NCBI RefSeq assembly: GCF_037975245.1
Contig: NC_092563.1
Location: 663,501-727,500, forward strand
Length of the DNA: 64,000 bases
DNA from: Apostichopus japonicus
Lineage: Eukaryota; Echinodermata; Holothuroidea; Aspidochirotida; Stichopodidae
Direction of reading: 5' to 3'
Shown: one piece after another, positions 52,989 to 61,735 of the stretch
Numbering within the stretch: the first letter of the stretch is position 1
Layout: every line of letters starts with the position of its first letter
The notes under the pieces: model-generated
Database searches by the model: none
What the model was told of the DNA's origin: nothing
The model's input: only the letters and a program-made list of their open reading frames with translations
Translations under genes and position numbers: made by a program

Positions 52989-54184
52989 TATATTCTATAT
53001 TTGGAGAAAAGTGCAACTAACTCTTCACGTTGAGGTGCACCCAGAATATTGTCTAAGTTTTCAATTAATAAAATGTTTAAGAAAGGTTAAAATTAAAATA
53101 TAAAAGTTCCTTCCAACCATGGTATGTACTGTTTGGTATGTACTTTTCCTGCCTGTCATATTATCTATAATGTCATAAATAATTTATTAAAAGTTAAATT
53201 AATTTAAATAGATAACAAAAGAAAAAGCTAAATGGACTTGGAAATATGTTTAGAAAAATGAAAAGAGCAAAGAAATTTGCTAACACTGTGTAACCTAGAT
53301 TTGCTAACATTGTTCAAAATTATCGGTATTTTATTCACAGAACGATAATTGAAAAAACAACAGATTCAAGGGAGCAAGGGGAGGGGGGGGGGGGGTGAGG
53401 AAGGGATTGGATGGGATGTGGAGGTGAGGAGAGGAGAGGAGAGGTAAGGTTCTTGCATCAATCGAAATTTAATTCCAACTGCATGGGGTGGATTGAGATT
53501 TGTAATTGGTAATTGGTAATTGTTTGGGGGTGGGGTGGGGCGGGGGGGGGGGTGAGGTGCGAGAAAATCATTCTCTCACATCCATGCAGTTATTAAATAA
53601 ATTGTGGAGAGTACCCAGTACCCATGTGAAAGGAGGGTGCGGTGGGAGCGACGATCAGCGATGTTTCTTCAAAAATTCTAAACTATTAAGTACAGTTTAT
53701 ATGTAGAGATATATGCCTGTATAAACATAAGCAGTAATATTTCTGTCTTTCGGTGGACTGGCTATATGGGGGGGGGGGGGGAGGAGGGAGGGGGTATATG
53801 ATTTAGCCTATGAAGTAAAAGGTGTAATTTCATTAGCCTTGAGGGAGAGTTATAACTTATTTAGAGTTTTGAGTTATGTTTTCGTTCTTAACTGAATTAA
53901 GTTCTTACCTGGTGCTCGTACAGCCGACTAAGTCCTTTCCCGAATAAGTAGGTCCCGAGAGTGCCAAGTAACGGCCAGCCGTCCGGTCCGGGTATTTTAT
54001 CGTATGGTTGTACCCCTGCACTGGTACTATGACAGATCTCATCTACCTGGTCCTCATTAGTGAACGTGATTGAGGTCACAGAAGATGTCTGTGTTTGTTG
54101 CAAATGTAAAATCCGTCGATATTTTCTTAAATTCAAAACATTATCTATCGATTTACTAACCGCACTTGTTTTCCTAAGAGCCAT
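21982..54184 (-). CDS. Mitochondrial-clan cytochrome P450, CYP24-like (9 exons, complete)
   Basis: Exons, 5' to 3': 53909-54184, 34069-34259, 32385-32575, 31048-31251, 27930-28087, 23585-23757, 23185-23263, 22782-22991, 21982-22092. They sum to 1593 nt, 530 residues plus stop, and all phases agree. The start is supported by an in-frame TAG 24 nt upstream. Residues 1-35 are rich in Arg, Lys and Ser with almost no acidic residues, as in a mitochondrial presequence. Motifs: KIPGP hinge (63-67), helix-C WxxxR (161-165), helix-I AGVDTT (336-341), ExxR as ETLR (395-398), FLPDRW (447-452) and the haem loop [10 protein letters not shown] with ligand Cys478. Mitochondrial P450s take electrons from ferredoxin/ferredoxin reductase and hydroxylate sterols or secosteroids. 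[14 protein letters not shown] and WSMES recall CYP24 (vitamin D 24-hydroxylase), but CYP10-, CYP27- or lineage-specific membership is not excluded, and the substrate is unknown. Confidence 0.95.
22093..22781. other. P450 intron 8
   Basis: Contains a 12-C tract near 22489-22500 and a short internal repeat of AAGAAAGGTCAAGG around 22627-22680. Confidence 0.7.
22782..22991 (-). CDS. P450 exon 8 (haem-binding loop)
   Basis: 70 whole codons, acceptor tttcatag, donor gtaaaa. Holds FLPDRW and [18 protein letters not shown]; the Cys is the fifth iron ligand, and the Arg pair after the loop is usual for ferredoxin-dependent members. Confidence 0.98.
23185..23263 (-). CDS. P450 exon 7
   Basis: 79 nt, acceptor tttcgcag, donor gtaaaa. 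Completes ExxR and encodes [11 protein letters not shown] followed by GGYHIPKK, the beta region after helix K. Confidence 0.96.
23585..23757 (-). CDS. P450 exon 6 (helix K)
   Basis: 173 nt, acceptor ttcaccag, donor gtaatc. Encodes [20 protein letters not shown] and ends KAIMKETL plus two bases of the Arg of ExxR. Confidence 0.97.
24247..25597. mobile_element. Outer hAT-like inverted-repeat element in P450 intron 5
   Basis: The left tip CAGGGGTGTATCCAGG and the right tip, read from the complement, CAGGGGCGTATCCAGG, differ at one base. Inside both tips is a CCAATAGGGGGGGCGC-type block. The flanking 8 bp (atttcttt and tcttttgt) do not form a clean duplication. CAGGGGCG tips are usual for hAT non-autonomous elements. 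It is interrupted by another element at 24383-25230. Confidence 0.75.
24383..25230. mobile_element. Inner hAT-like element nested in the outer one
   Basis: Tips are CATGGGCGGCGATCC and its exact complement GGATCGCCGCCCATG. Flanking 8-mers are GTCATATG and GCCATATG, a 7-of-8 target-site duplication as expected for hAT. The interior has G/C tracts but no transposase frame. Confidence 0.8.
25598..27929. other. Remainder of P450 intron 5
   Basis: The open frame at 25839-26177 and the frames at 26191-26566 show no family motif. There is a 10-12-G tract at 27761-27771. TAGGCCTA occurs at 26232. Confidence 0.5.
27930..28087 (-). CDS. P450 exon 5 (helix I start)
   Basis: 158 nt, acceptor atcacag, donor gtgagt after an intact codon. 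Ends ELLLAGVDT; the second Thr of the AG.DTT oxygen-activation motif is the first codon of exon 6. Confidence 0.96.
28088..31047. other. P450 intron 4
   Basis: AT-rich; I see no gene or clear transposon. Short open frames on both strands are scattered and unrelated to known families. Confidence 0.5.
31048..31251 (-). CDS. P450 exon 4
   Basis: 204 nt, acceptor tttctcag, donor gtaagt, ending one base into an Ala codon. Encodes [15 protein letters not shown] and the F-G region including [14 protein letters not shown]. The WD.IF pattern recurs in mitochondrial P450s. Confidence 0.95.
31252..32384. other. P450 intron 3
   Basis: A C tract followed by A residues at 31476-31491; otherwise unremarkable. 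Confidence 0.6.
32385..32575 (-). CDS. P450 exon 3
   Basis: 191 nt with split codons at both ends. Acceptor tttacag, donor gtaagt. Begins [11 protein letters not shown], carrying the helix-C WxxxR that contacts a haem propionate, and ends in the WSMES motif (the Ser codon continues in exon 4). Confidence 0.95.
32576..34068. other. P450 intron 2
   Basis: Contains a C tract at 33305-33315. A long open frame on the - strand (33700-34119) runs off the end of exon 2 in a different frame and looks like chance. Confidence 0.6.
34069..34259 (-). CDS. P450 exon 2
   Basis: 191 nt, phase 0 in, ending two bases into a His codon at donor gtaagt. It opens [16 protein letters not shown] (helix A and first beta strand) and includes [16 protein letters not shown], the B-C region typical of mitochondrial P450s. 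Confidence 0.95.
35320..35870. repeat. Degenerate ~20-22-bp tandem array
   Basis: About 25 loose units on the theme AGATGTATTGAACACTCCTA, with variants such as GATCTATTGAACGCTCATGG. One longer segment, TATTGAAAACCGGCCTGGAG or close to it, occurs twice (35477 and 35719), showing a higher-order repeat. Confidence 0.85.
37266..37460 (+). repeat. Dispersed repeat B, copy 1
   Basis: Shares the exact block TCGGACGAAACTAGCAC and loosely aligned flanks (GACCAA, GGCGC, GCCTCG) with 44090-44280. Locally GC-richer than the intron. Identity unknown. Confidence 0.6.
38898..39225. repeat. ~45-50-bp tandem repeat, 7-8 units
   Basis: The unit reads CCTCACCTGTTACCATATAT, AGGGATCTGTATACATTG and a variable TA run. 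Unit length varies with the TA run. Confidence 0.9.
43786..44046. repeat. ~27-bp tandem repeat, about 9-10 units
   Basis: The unit is ATATCGGTATATCATTATAA followed by CGGTATATT. Degenerate at both edges. Confidence 0.9.
44090..44280 (+). repeat. Dispersed repeat B, copy 2
   Basis: Contains GGCGCATCGGACGAAACTAG and CAC, as in the copy near 37340, followed by GACCAA and GTGGCGCCTGT. It sits directly after the 27-bp array. Confidence 0.6.
46465..46615 (+). repeat. Dispersed ~150-bp repeat family, copy 2
   Basis: Contains GGAATCGTGATACACACTTG, CGTTCGGTTGTTTGGCTTTT, CGTGCCCAGG and GAGTGACTTTTCTTAAAAAG. Same order and strand as copies at 19120 and 63075. Confidence 0.8.
47316..47414. repeat. AT microsatellite
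   Basis: (TA)n blocks separated by TATGTTTATA, about 100 bp. The Ile/Tyr-rich open frames across it on both strands are artefacts. Confidence 0.95.
51086..51237. mobile_element. Short hAT-like MITE candidate
   Basis: The right tip, from the complement, is CAGGGGCGTAGCTAG; the left tip is CAATGGCATAGCCACGG. Flanks ACCCGATA and GTCCGATC share five bases. About 150 bp and noncoding. Confidence 0.5.
52931..52985. repeat. AT microsatellite
   Basis: TATT units grading into about 20 TA repeats. Confidence 0.95.
53909..54184 (-). CDS. P450 exon 1 (presequence and hinge)
   Basis: 92 codons, ending phase 0 at donor gtaaga. The start context is aaaatATGG, and in-frame TAG lies at 54206-54208. It contains the basic presequence, a linker rich in Ser, Thr and acidic residues, and the hinge [15 protein letters not shown]. 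Confidence 0.94.
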
Positions 54185-57100
54185 ATTTTTAGAGAGAGAA
54201 AAAGACTAACTTTTTATTGCTAAGAGTTTTCGAAATGTATAGCAATTAATAATTTCAAGTTTTATATCCGATCGAATATATAATAGAAACCTCTCTCTTA
54301 AAACTTTGATTTTATTTCAAATGAAAAACGTTGTTTTATTTCTTCCTTATCCTCTTTCTTTTCCTTTTTACTTTTTTTTTTCTCTTTTGCAAGATTTGTT
54401 TAATTATACGTTAAACAGTACAAAATGATACATGGAATGCAATGGTTTCTTTCTTTCTTTTGAAGCTCTCACTGTCTCACAACGGTAAAAATACAAACAC
54501 CGAAGAAATAGTCCCACCGAGAACAAAATAGTGATCTGTAATGCCTATCAAAGAATTCAGCCCCAAAACAGAAATGGTCCGAAGAGCGTATAACATGTTT
54601 GGCGGAGCAGAGCCTCTGTTTTTTTCAAAGTCCGTTAAAATAAAGTTTGTTGCCTTCCGCTATTACCGACTGCCTTCCGCGTGAGAATGCATCCTGCTGC
54701 TAGCATGGCTAGAGAAGAACTGAATGGAACGAACCGTGCAAAATCCCCCACTGTTATATTTACACAATAGACGCGATAACCAGATCATTGAGTGTAGTAG
54801 ATTCTTCCTATTGTGCCATAACTTGTAAACAAAGTTCTGTCCATAAAAGGGGCTGAGCGATCCCACGAAATAGAGGTGAACAACCTCAGCGCAATATTTG
54901 TTTGCTGTATCTCTTAAATACATGAAGTCAAAACAGCCAAGCGAAACAATGCTGTTTACGACACGGACTAAAGTAAATTTGCTCAGGCTCGCCAAGGTTT
55001 TTTTTTTAAAGCAAAAAAGAGCCCTCGCACATTGTTACATCTACACACAGCAACTGAAAGTGTGCTTTGCTGTATCCTATAGTGATTTGTATGGAGAAAA
55101 ACTGATGCACACTGCCGTATTAATAATATACATAAGACTCAGTCCATTCGTTCAACCTTAGTTTGATGTCTGTGTGGGTGTGCGCTTTTTATTTTCTCGT
55201 TTTTTTTTATAATGTTTTTCTTTTTTTGAGAAGGGTTAAGGTTTTTGCTTAATCCAAATATTGAGCGTCATATACCTCAGAATCGATTATTTTCAGACAC
55301 CGCACAGAAATAAAAAATCATAACAAAGTTTGCGCGTCTAATTTCTGCTTCGACGAGTGTCCTTACTGTAATGTTATTTATTCGTCCCTCGAACTAATTA
55401 TGTGTTTCTGCCCTAGTAACCAATATATGCGGGTGCAAAACAAGGTGTTGTTCAGCCGGTATAATTCGTAATTCGTGACCAGGCCAAGAACATCGGGTGA
55501 GAAAAAAAGAAAAAAAAAGAATTGAACTGCTCGTGAAATAGACAAGCAATGTATTAAAAAAAGACGTAAACATTCAGGGAGACCTATAAATGGATTTAAA
55601 AGTGAGAAATCATTGGTGAAAAGGCGATAGAAAGAAGAAAGAAAGACCTTCCCTATTTCAAAGAAAGATAAATACTAACTGTTGGCGCCTGATATGGAAT
55701 AGACATAACAAATAAGTCTCCTATATATATATACTGAATGCAGTTTTCGTCTATGTAAAATCTTTCGAATAAACAACCTAAATGTCTTACACTGTGTGGT
55801 TTCTATTGATCAGTCCTGATTGGGGGTCTATTATTTGTCCATGATAATATTCCACCGTCTCATTATAGGCTGAGAACTCACTCCTTCTGTAAATACACGT
55901 CACAGAGGACAGAGAAAAGAACCAATGTATATGTGTATGTGTGTCACAGTGTGTATGTATGTGTGTGTGGAGGGGGGGGGGGTGCATGCAACGTAAGGTT
56001 ATTAGTGTGCTTTTGGTGAGTAGGCTAACATGAGGCTACGTATACTTTTGCAATGTCTGCAGATCATTCAAAATGGAAACCATTCAGTGTTGGATTAACA
56101 CTAAGTTTGCGTCTTGCGTAAATATTTCTCTTCTTGCTCGAGACTTTGAATCATTATTGTGGAGCTTTTGTTTCTATTTTTTGTTTGTTTATTTATTCAT
56201 TCCTTAATTTTACGCACCAAAGCAAAAAGAAAGAAGAATTTGAAGAAATACGTTACGTTGAAATTTCGTAATAAGCCATTGGGAGGTCGGAGCTGCAGTA
56301 GGCATCTGATCATGTCACTTGCCACGCATGCGCAATTCTAACTTTTGTAGGAAGTTGTTTTGAAGTTTTCCTCGTAGGTGCGTGCACGTGTGTGTTCAAT
56401 ACAATCAGCGATTGTCGGACACAAAGACGGCAATCCGAAGAGGCTGTTATACTCTCAAAAGTAGAGGGCGCTCAGTGTGATAGGAAATTGAGCACGAAGT
56501 TGTTTCATGTTATGTAGAGATAATAATAGGGCAGAATTCTTCTTTGAATGTAAACGTCTCTGAAAGGATGAAGTTGTTATCAATGTTAGCTTCTTATCAA
56601 CGTATCTGAGTTATTCTATAGTTGTTTGAAATTAACAGCGGGAAAAAGCAATTTTCCATATTAATGAATTAGCTTCTTGTACATGTTTTTTTTTACTGAG
56701 TTTCATAGGTCCTACATATGGGAACGCTTTTAATTGGCAAACTGGGTCGTGATTAGGTACCCCAATATAAATAAGACCGTATATTTTAACCCAAAAATCA
56801 GTGGCGTGCACTTCAAAGGTCTGTGTGTGTGTGGAATGGGAAAGGAATATTCTAAAAATTCCCATGACTGATGTGGGTAGAGCCCGAGGCGGCTCAAGAG
56901 TATAATAGAAAGGAAGGAGGGAACTGGGGTGGTTGGATATTACCTTCATTTAAGAACAAATCAGACAACAACAAAGAAAGAGAGAGTTTGGACGTCCAAT
57001 GGTGCATTCTGGGGCATAAGATCTCTTGACTTTTTGTTAGGTTAATAAGGGGTGGGTGTGGTGGCAGGGGAGGGATGGGTGTGGTGGTGGTGGTGGGGAG

Positions 57101-57713
57101 GGGTGGGTGTGGTGGTGGTGGGGGGGTGTACACTTGTAGCGCTGGTCTACTGTCCCCTGGCTGAGTGTAAAACATCTCCCGACTGAAACATTTGCCCCGA
57201 CCGACGAACTGATCAGCTTGAAATCAATTTCCCTTATTGATATTAATATTTTATGTGGTTTTGTTTTTACTACAACTCTCTTTTTATTTTAAACTGAATC
57301 AATTCAAATCTCTCGTACAACAACAAAACTAAACATAACTCACGTGTAATCTAACTCATCAAGATAGCACGGAAGGAAACTGTTAGACAGTCATTATATG
57401 GCATTACTGTTATGACGCTTCAGACGTTTGTAATCATAATGGTGTGATGACGTCATTGCACAGAATTCTGTGACATTTATACCCACCCCACACCGTACAT
57501 AGTTGAATCCGGGTCGACAGAGTATCCACACCCCTAAATCAGTACAAGATATTGTCATGAGTTAAAAGTAATACACACGGGTTATAGGTCTATAAATGAT
57601 AACTTTATTGATATGATAAAGAGACAATAAACAAGTTACAATTACACAGACATGAAACAGACATGTAATGACATTCGTCTGTAGACTAATACGATCAATT
57701 ACTACAAAGGGTG
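54185..57713. other. Region upstream of P450 exon 1
   Basis: The P450 promoter and any noncoding 5' exon should be here on the - strand, but I cannot place a TATA box or transcription start with confidence. A G-rich minisatellite-like stretch lies at about 57048-57128, with repeated GGGTGTGGTGG. Confidence 0.4.
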
Positions 57714-57940
57714 AAAATTCACTCTGTTAGAGTGTCGATGATAACCACTCTTTTGTAGAGTGAATTTCAATTCTTTCACTAATGAGTATATATCCAACAC
57801 ACATAACTTCTCCAAATATAGAGCGGAAATAGTTTATGTTTAGAGCAGGCGTTTGAGTGAAGCTAGTTAATAATATAATAGTTAAAATTCCTTCTTTTTC
57901 AATCAGCGATCAATTTGGACACTCTAAAAAGAGTGAATTT
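57714..57940. mobile_element. Inverted-repeat element with hairpin tips
   Basis: The left tip AAATTCACTCTGTTAGAGTG and right tip (complement) AAATTCACTCTTTTTAGAGTG match except in the loop; both continue into TC. Each tip is itself a small hairpin (CACTCT/AGAGTG). About 227 bp, noncoding. Confidence 0.65.
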
Positions 57941-59250
57941 ATCAGTCTTTGGGGTAAAAGTGCATAGTACTACCAGCACGAGAACAGTACAGTTACAAGT
58001 AGAACTCTCTATATATATATAGTTTCTAAAATACTATGTGTGAATGATATAGAATTGAGTACAGACTCGCTACGAGCCTGATTCGTTGTCACGGTGATGG
58101 TGTTTATCATTTTGACCTGTACTCAGTTATGTGTATGCTTTGGTGAAGTATTGTTTTGTATTTTCCGGGTTATCTAAATCATTAACATGAAAAATAACAT
58201 GGGCTATTTCTTCTTAAGAAGCTGATCATCTCAAGATTATAACCTGGTCTCAATTTACTTGAGCAACTCTGTCTTCATAAGACAGTGGACCCTACTCTGG
58301 CCCTACTATGTCAGGTTCATTTCTCTATCTAATTCAGTCGGGGAATTGAGAATTTTACCCTCCCCAAGACCCCCCCCCTCCCCTGGCCTTGGAAACCATG
58401 TACACGTCAATGTTAAGTGGTGATGTTCGTTTTGAAGAGATTTTATTAAAAATTTCTATAAAAATGCTAGCGGGTTTTGATCAGTTTTTCACGAGAGACT
58501 CGTGTGATGCTGGAAATGCAACAAGCTGCTTTCAATGCAGTGACGCCACATTGGTGATCTCCTCTGTGGTTTATCTCAAGCCGGCGTAATGGCGGGTCCT
58601 AACCAATCACACGAATAATCGCCCGCCAAATAAATCATATTCGTTTTGTTTTATAATTTTTAATTCAGGGGTGTCCAAATTTACTTCGCTGTTTTTCAAC
58701 CAAGAAATCGCAATTCGGCACGCGCAAACGTGTTTTGTATAAGGTTAATAATTTATGATATTTCCACACACAAACAATGGCAAAAAGAAAAACGGAAGTT
58801 GGGATGCTATGAAAGTATACCGTAAATCACTATTATGTTGTCGATAAAAAAAAAATACCCTCAATCGTTTCACCAAAAATATAAGTTGAGGAATTTCAAC
58901 GTATACTTTTCCCGGTCCACTGATATTATATTATTTGGGTTGTTATATCTTTCATACAAAGTCCACATATGCTTAAATGAGGTTTCGTTGACCGGAGTGC
59001 TCAGACCATCTGATATTGAAGCAAACCTAAATGTCTAAATTATCAAATATTTACTTAACATTGGTCATACGTATATGACTAGGTCTGATTTTGAGAACGG
59101 AGTCTGGTCTCAAATATCAATAGTTTGTTTTGATTATTAGAAGATCATTTTCTTTTGTGAATTTGCAGTAAGTGAATAAATTATGTGCACATCACAAACA
59201 AAGTCACTATTTTAATACAGTCCACTTATGCCACCAGAACGGAAGCAGGA
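57941..59250. other. No gene seen
   Basis: Contains a C tract at 58369-58378. Short open frames at 58389 and 58835 show no motif. Confidence 0.5.
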
Positions 59251-60639
59251 CACTTCGCCCAACAACCATTTCGCCCAACTGCCATTTCGCCCAACCTTAC
59301 CATTTCGCCCAACCAGCCTGGTCATTTCGCCCAACCAGCCTGGTCATTTCGCCCAACCAGCCTGGTCATTTCGCCCAACCAGCCTGGTCATTTCGCCCAA
59401 CCAGCCTGGTCATTTCGCCCAACCAGTCTGGTCATTTCGCCCAACCTTGATTAAATATGATACTTGAAAAGTAAACGTTCGGGAATTGTTAAAGTTACAG
59501 GATACGAACCGAATATTAAGGAAACTTGAGGACCGATCAGTGTGTTGGGGGTTAGGTTTGATAGTAAACGTTCGAATATTAAGGAATATTAAGGAAACTT
59601 GAAGTCCTTTTCTTTGTATAACTTTAGTAAGGAAACGTTACAGAATACGAACCGAATATTAAGGAATCTTGAGGATGGATCAGTGTTTTAGGGGTTAGGT
59701 TTGATAGGTTTGATAGTAAACGGTCGGGAATTGTTAACGTTACGGGATACGAACCGAGTATTAAGGAAACTTGAAGTCGTGGTTAAATTGATTAGGCCTA
59801 CATATGTGATTACATATGTGGTTACATTGATAAATATTACGGACGGGTTTTATATATATATATTGTTTGTCACTTAACGTTCCGGAATTGTTAGTCAGTA
59901 GGATGGACCAGTATTTTAGGGGTTAGGTTTGATAGGTTTTATAGTAAACGGTCGGGAATTGTTAACGTTACGGGATACGAACCGAGTATTAAGGAAACTT
60001 GAAGTCGTGGTTAAATTGATTAGGCCTACATATGTAACTTCCAATAATTTAACCCAAAATAAATAAAATTGAATTAGTGAAATAGAAACGGTTATATTAT
60101 TCCACACCGATTCCCCTTTGTTTATATAATAATATAACTTCCATATAATAATAATAATAATATAACTACCAATAATATAACCCAAAATAAATCAAATTGA
60201 ACTAGTGAAATAGAAACGGTTATATTATTCCACACCGATTCCCCTTTGTTTGTATAATAATATAACTTCCATTGTATGCGTAAACGCCTAAAGTAGTGTA
60301 ATCCTCCCATTATACCCGAAATAACTGCTCAGACTCCGATCGATATCGAGCGGACCTCACTTTATTTACCTATTACGAAGTAACCTTACCCAAAATAAAT
60401 CAAATTGAACTGGTGGAATAGAAAAAGTAATATTATTCTGACTGAATATTAGTAAAAATAAGGTTGGGCGAAATGACCAACACGGTTGGGCGAAATGACC
60501 AACACGGTTGGGCGAAATGACCAACACGGTTGGGCGAACTGACCATGCTGGTTGGGCGAAATGACCAACGCGGTTGGGCGAAATGACCAGGCTGGTTGGG
60601 CGAAATGGCAGTTGGGCGAAATGGTTGTTGGGCGAAGTG
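59251..60639. mobile_element. Inverted-repeat element with minisatellite ends
   Basis: Left end CACTTCGCCCAACAACCATT, then TCGCCCAACTGCCATTTCGC, is repeated exactly in inverted form at the right end (60594-60639). Inward of each tip lie tandem 22-bp units: CGCCCAACCAGCCTGGTCAT on the left (to about 59446) and the inverted GGTTGGGCGAAATGACCAAC on the right (from about 60462). GAC at 59249-59251 and 60639-60641 may be a 3-bp target duplication. The 1-kb interior is noncoding and itself repetitive. No transposase is present, so it would need one supplied in trans. Confidence 0.7.
59461..60432. repeat. Direct repeats inside the minisatellite-ended element
   Basis: A ~95-bp block with GTCGGGAATTGTTAACGTTA and GATTAGGCCTACATATGT occurs at about 59718-59812 and 59945-60037, with shorter relatives at 59468 and 59640. 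A second block containing GAAACGGTTATATTATTCCA occurs at about 60052-60136 and 60180-60263, with a diverged third near 60388. Confidence 0.85.
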
Positions 60640-61439
60640 ACTCGCAAGCACCAGAACAACCCACCCCATTTTTTCACCCTAACTATGGAACGCCAAAAGG
60701 ACCATTACCTTATTTTCCTTTAACCTCGGGTTACACAGTTGAAGGGGAAATACCTAACGTTCAGTTTAATCGCATGTTCGCATATGCATATATGGTAATA
60801 TCTACAGTTGCATTTAGCGTCGGAATCGTGACATCACAATTAGTCACAATATGTTAGTGCATTACTTGGAAGTTGATTCATGGTACAAAAATAATTCAAT
60901 TCGACAACATTATACCGCGAACGATGAAAAAAGGGATATTTTGTTATTCGAAGAATAAAGCATAATGTTGCTTGTAGCCGTTTGTTTCTATATATCATGT
61001 ACATCCATTTAACCTTTCCATTGAAGTGGGCGTATTAACTATACCTTTGAATTTCCTGAGGTTTCTTCCAAAAATATTAGTTACATGTACACCGAGGTCT
61101 AGTCTTATATAGAACAAAGTCACAGAGCGGAAGTCCCTCTGGTTTTGCCATATTTTGTAACGTTATTGAGAGCTAGATACCTTCCGCTGAGGGGGCACCA
61201 AATACGTCAAGCGAATACCAAATGACAATAGTCTGTCCCACTGTGATCTCGGGTTCAGCTATCGGGCAGAACGTATATCGAGATGACAATAGAAGAATAA
61301 TATGTACTCACCTAGCTGGCACACCTCATACAAGACGAATGGTTGCTTCTCTAAGATTGTTAAGAACAGAAGAAGCCCTATAAACCAACAGTTTTCGACT
61401 TATGTATGTAGACAGCCGTAATGAATAATTTCCCTATCT
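60640..61439. other. No gene seen
   Basis: Flank of the minisatellite-ended element; nothing recognised. Confidence 0.5.
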
Positions 61440-61735
61440 TGCCATCTCCCTATACCGTCCCTACATCCTCCTTATAGGCTACCATTCTCCTTCCCTATAT
61501 ACTGTCCCCACTTCCTCCCGGTACCGTCCCCACTACCTCCCGATACCGTCCCAACTACCTCCCGATACCGTTCTCCCTCCCTATATACTGTCCCCACTAC
61601 CTCACGATACCGTCCCAACTACCTCCCGATACCGTCCCTACTACCTCCCGATACCGTCCCCACTACCTCCCGATACCGTCCCCACTACCTCCCGATACCG
61701 TCCCCACTACCCCCCGATACCGTTCCCCATTCCCT
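61440..61735. repeat. 22-bp tandem repeat, about 12 units
   Basis: The unit is CCCACTACCTCCCGATACCG plus TC, well conserved between 61510 and 61720 and diverged on the left. Strongly strand-asymmetric (C-rich on +). Confidence 0.9.

Larger units (their letters stand above)
34260..53908. other. P450 intron 1 (19.6 kb)
   Basis: By far the longest intron of the gene. It carries several tandem arrays and dispersed repeats listed separately, and poly-G or poly-C tracts near 34500, 37214, 47547, 48652, 49967, 51840, 53384, 53540 and 53769. I found no nested gene that I can support. Confidence 0.7.

Noticed and set aside
59172-59467. Three overlapping Pro/Phe/Ser-rich open frames (and their mirror at 60366-60677)
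   Set aside because: All frames of a 22-bp repeat stay open together; the period is not a multiple of 3, and no frame is favoured.
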